In this document: positions 13,651 to 14,483 of the stretch, piece by piece
Position numbering within the stretch: the first letter of the stretch is position 1
Layout: the number at the start of each line of letters is the position of its first letter
NCBI GenBank assembly: GCA_025354965.1
Contig: JANXLW010000358.1
Location: 1-14,483, forward strand
DNA: 14,483 nt
DNA from: Betaproteobacteria bacterium
Lineage (GTDB): Bacteria > Pseudomonadota > Gammaproteobacteria > Burkholderiales > Burkholderiaceae_C
Direction of reading: 5' to 3'
Program-made: the position numbers and the translations under genes
Notes under the pieces: generated by a model
Told to the model about the DNA's origin: nothing
The model's input: the letters and a program-made list of their open reading frames with translations, nothing else
Database searches by the model: none

Positions 13651-14483
13651 GCGAATTGAGGGTTTCGGTCAGTTCTAGCTGCGAACTGATTTTTCTCATG
13701 CTTGGCAAGGCATTCAACAATCTGCGGCCGTAGCCCATCTGCACCAATCGGGTGTCGCAAACCACCAGCACACCGCGATCCGATTCATGCCGAATCAATC
13801 GACCGGCACCTTGCTTTAGGGCGATGGCCGCCTCGGGTAAAAAGTAATCTTTGAATACACTGCGTCCGCTGGCCTCAAGGCGTTTGGCACGCGCTTCCAC
13901 CATCGGATCGCTTGGCGGCGGAAACGGCAATTTGTCAATCACCACCAGTTGCAGCGCATCCCCAGGTACGTCCACCCCTTGCCAAAATGAGGCTGAGGCG
14001 ATCAGGATGCAACCGGCCGTTTCGCCCTGGCTTCCTCGACGAAATCGTTCCATCAGTTCGCGTTTTGTTTGCTGCCCCTGCACCAGGACTTCAAGTGCCG
14101 CTGAATCTGTGAAATGCCGTTGCAGGGCCTCACTCACCGTTTGCAAGGCGCGCAATGTGGTTGTCAGAACAAGCGTACGCCCGCCAATCACGGTCGCCGC
14201 GGCGGCGACAAATTCAGCCACCTGCAGGCTGTGGCCTGGATCACTGGGCCGGGCCAAATAGGGGGGTACGTACCACGCCGCTTGAAGCGAATAATCAAAC
14301 GGGCTTTGCACTCTCAGAATTTCCGCAGTATCCAGGCCACAGGGCTCGGTAAACCATCGCAAACCCGAATCGTCTCCCAAAGTTGCAGAGGTAAAGATCC
14401 AGGATCGCTTGCAGCCGGCCTGCTGCGCCGAATTGATGAGTCGCGTGCGCACTGTGTCCGCAATGTCAAGCGGCGACTCGACC
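13613..14483 (-). CDS. dinG: DinG/YoaA-family ATP-dependent DNA helicase, C-terminal part (cut by window edge)
   Basis: This is the second RecA-like domain of an XPD-like superfamily 2 helicase. The frame is open to the window edge, so the 5' part, with the Walker A motif and any Fe-S cysteines, is not visible. Seen here in order: WIFTSATLGDD (helicase motif III-like region), TLVLTTTLRALQTVSEAL, ASASFWQGVDVPGDALQLVV (motif V region) with IDKLPFPPPSDP, and QGAGRLIRHESDRGVLVVCD (motif VI). The spacing and wording fit DinG/YoaA, which unwind damaged or structured DNA, including R-loops. DinG and YoaA cannot be separated from this part alone, so the symbol is provisional. The GTG at 14450-14452 is internal, since coding sequence continues upstream (SPLDIADTVRTR). 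The stop at 13613-13615 lies inside bamD on the opposite strand. Confidence 0.88.
   Translation of the reverse strand, partial: VESPLDIADTVRTRLINSAQQAGCKRSWIFTSATLGDDSGLRWFTEPCGLDTAEILRVQSPFDYSLQAAWYVPPYLARPSDPGHSLQVAEFVAAAATVIGGRTLVLTTTLRALQTVSEALQRHFTDSAALEVLVQGQQTKRELMERFRRGSQGETAGCILIASASFWQGVDVPGDALQLVVIDKLPFPPPSDPMVEARAKRLEASGRSVFKDYFLPEAAIALKQGAGRLIRHESDRGVLVVCDTRLVQMGYGRRLLNALPSMRKISSQLELTETLNSLTRISTTDRNWF

Noticed and set aside
1..14483. Defence island, prophage, CRISPR, insertion sequence, tRNA or rRNA
   Set aside because: No transposase, integrase, repeat-spacer array, cloverleaf or rRNA-like segment is visible; the content is conserved housekeeping genes.

Overview
The window is a core-genome segment of a betaproteobacterium. 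Protein wording and gene order point to Burkholderiales, most like the Comamonadaceae (Rhodoferax/Polaromonas-like). The signs are the Hfq N-terminus, the order ndk-rlmN-pilW-rodZ-ispG-hisS-yfgM-bamB-der-hfq, a RluB with a long Gly/Arg-rich tail, and a BamD ending in WWKFW. This placement comes from family knowledge, not from a search. I see no insertion sequence, prophage, CRISPR array, tRNA or rRNA, and coding density is very high.

Layout. Nearly everything reads on the minus strand, so transcription runs from high to low coordinates. At the right edge is the C-terminal part of a DinG/YoaA-type helicase (13613-14483, minus, cut by the window end). It converges on bamD (12847-13650, plus), and the two coding ends overlap by 38 bp. 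bamD diverges from rluD (11819-12832, minus), with only 14 bp between the likely start codons. After a 126-bp gap carrying a stem-loop, a candidate promoter and a 15-bp dyad, an eleven-gene minus-strand run begins: scpB, rluB, ndk, rlmN, pilW, rodZ, ispG, hisS, yfgM, bamB, der. Many junctions overlap or nearly abut: ATGA scpB/rluB, 3 nt rlmN/pilW, 8-bp overlap pilW/rodZ, 1-bp overlap rodZ/ispG, 8 nt ispG/hisS, GTGA yfgM/bamB. This suggests an operon with translational coupling. A 238-bp gap then precedes hfq, whose first 34 codons (GTG start) lie at the left edge.

Functions fall into two themes. One is ribosome and RNA maturation: RluD and RluB (23S pseudouridines), RlmN (m2A of 23S and tRNA), Der (50S assembly GTPase), HisS and Hfq. 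The other is envelope biogenesis: BamB and BamD (outer-membrane protein assembly), YfgM (SecYEG/PpiD-linked), RodZ (MreB anchor and cell shape) and PilW (secretin pilotin for type IV pili). IspG (isoprenoid precursors), Ndk (nucleotide pools), ScpB (chromosome condensation) and the helicase complete the set.

I found no new multi-gene system. The points most worth a second look are at the regulatory and architectural scale: the back-to-back rluD/bamD starts with apparently interleaved promoters, the bamD/helicase convergent overlap, a dyad at the predicted scpB start site, the disordered RluB tail with an embedded aromatic motif, and structure in the hfq leader.
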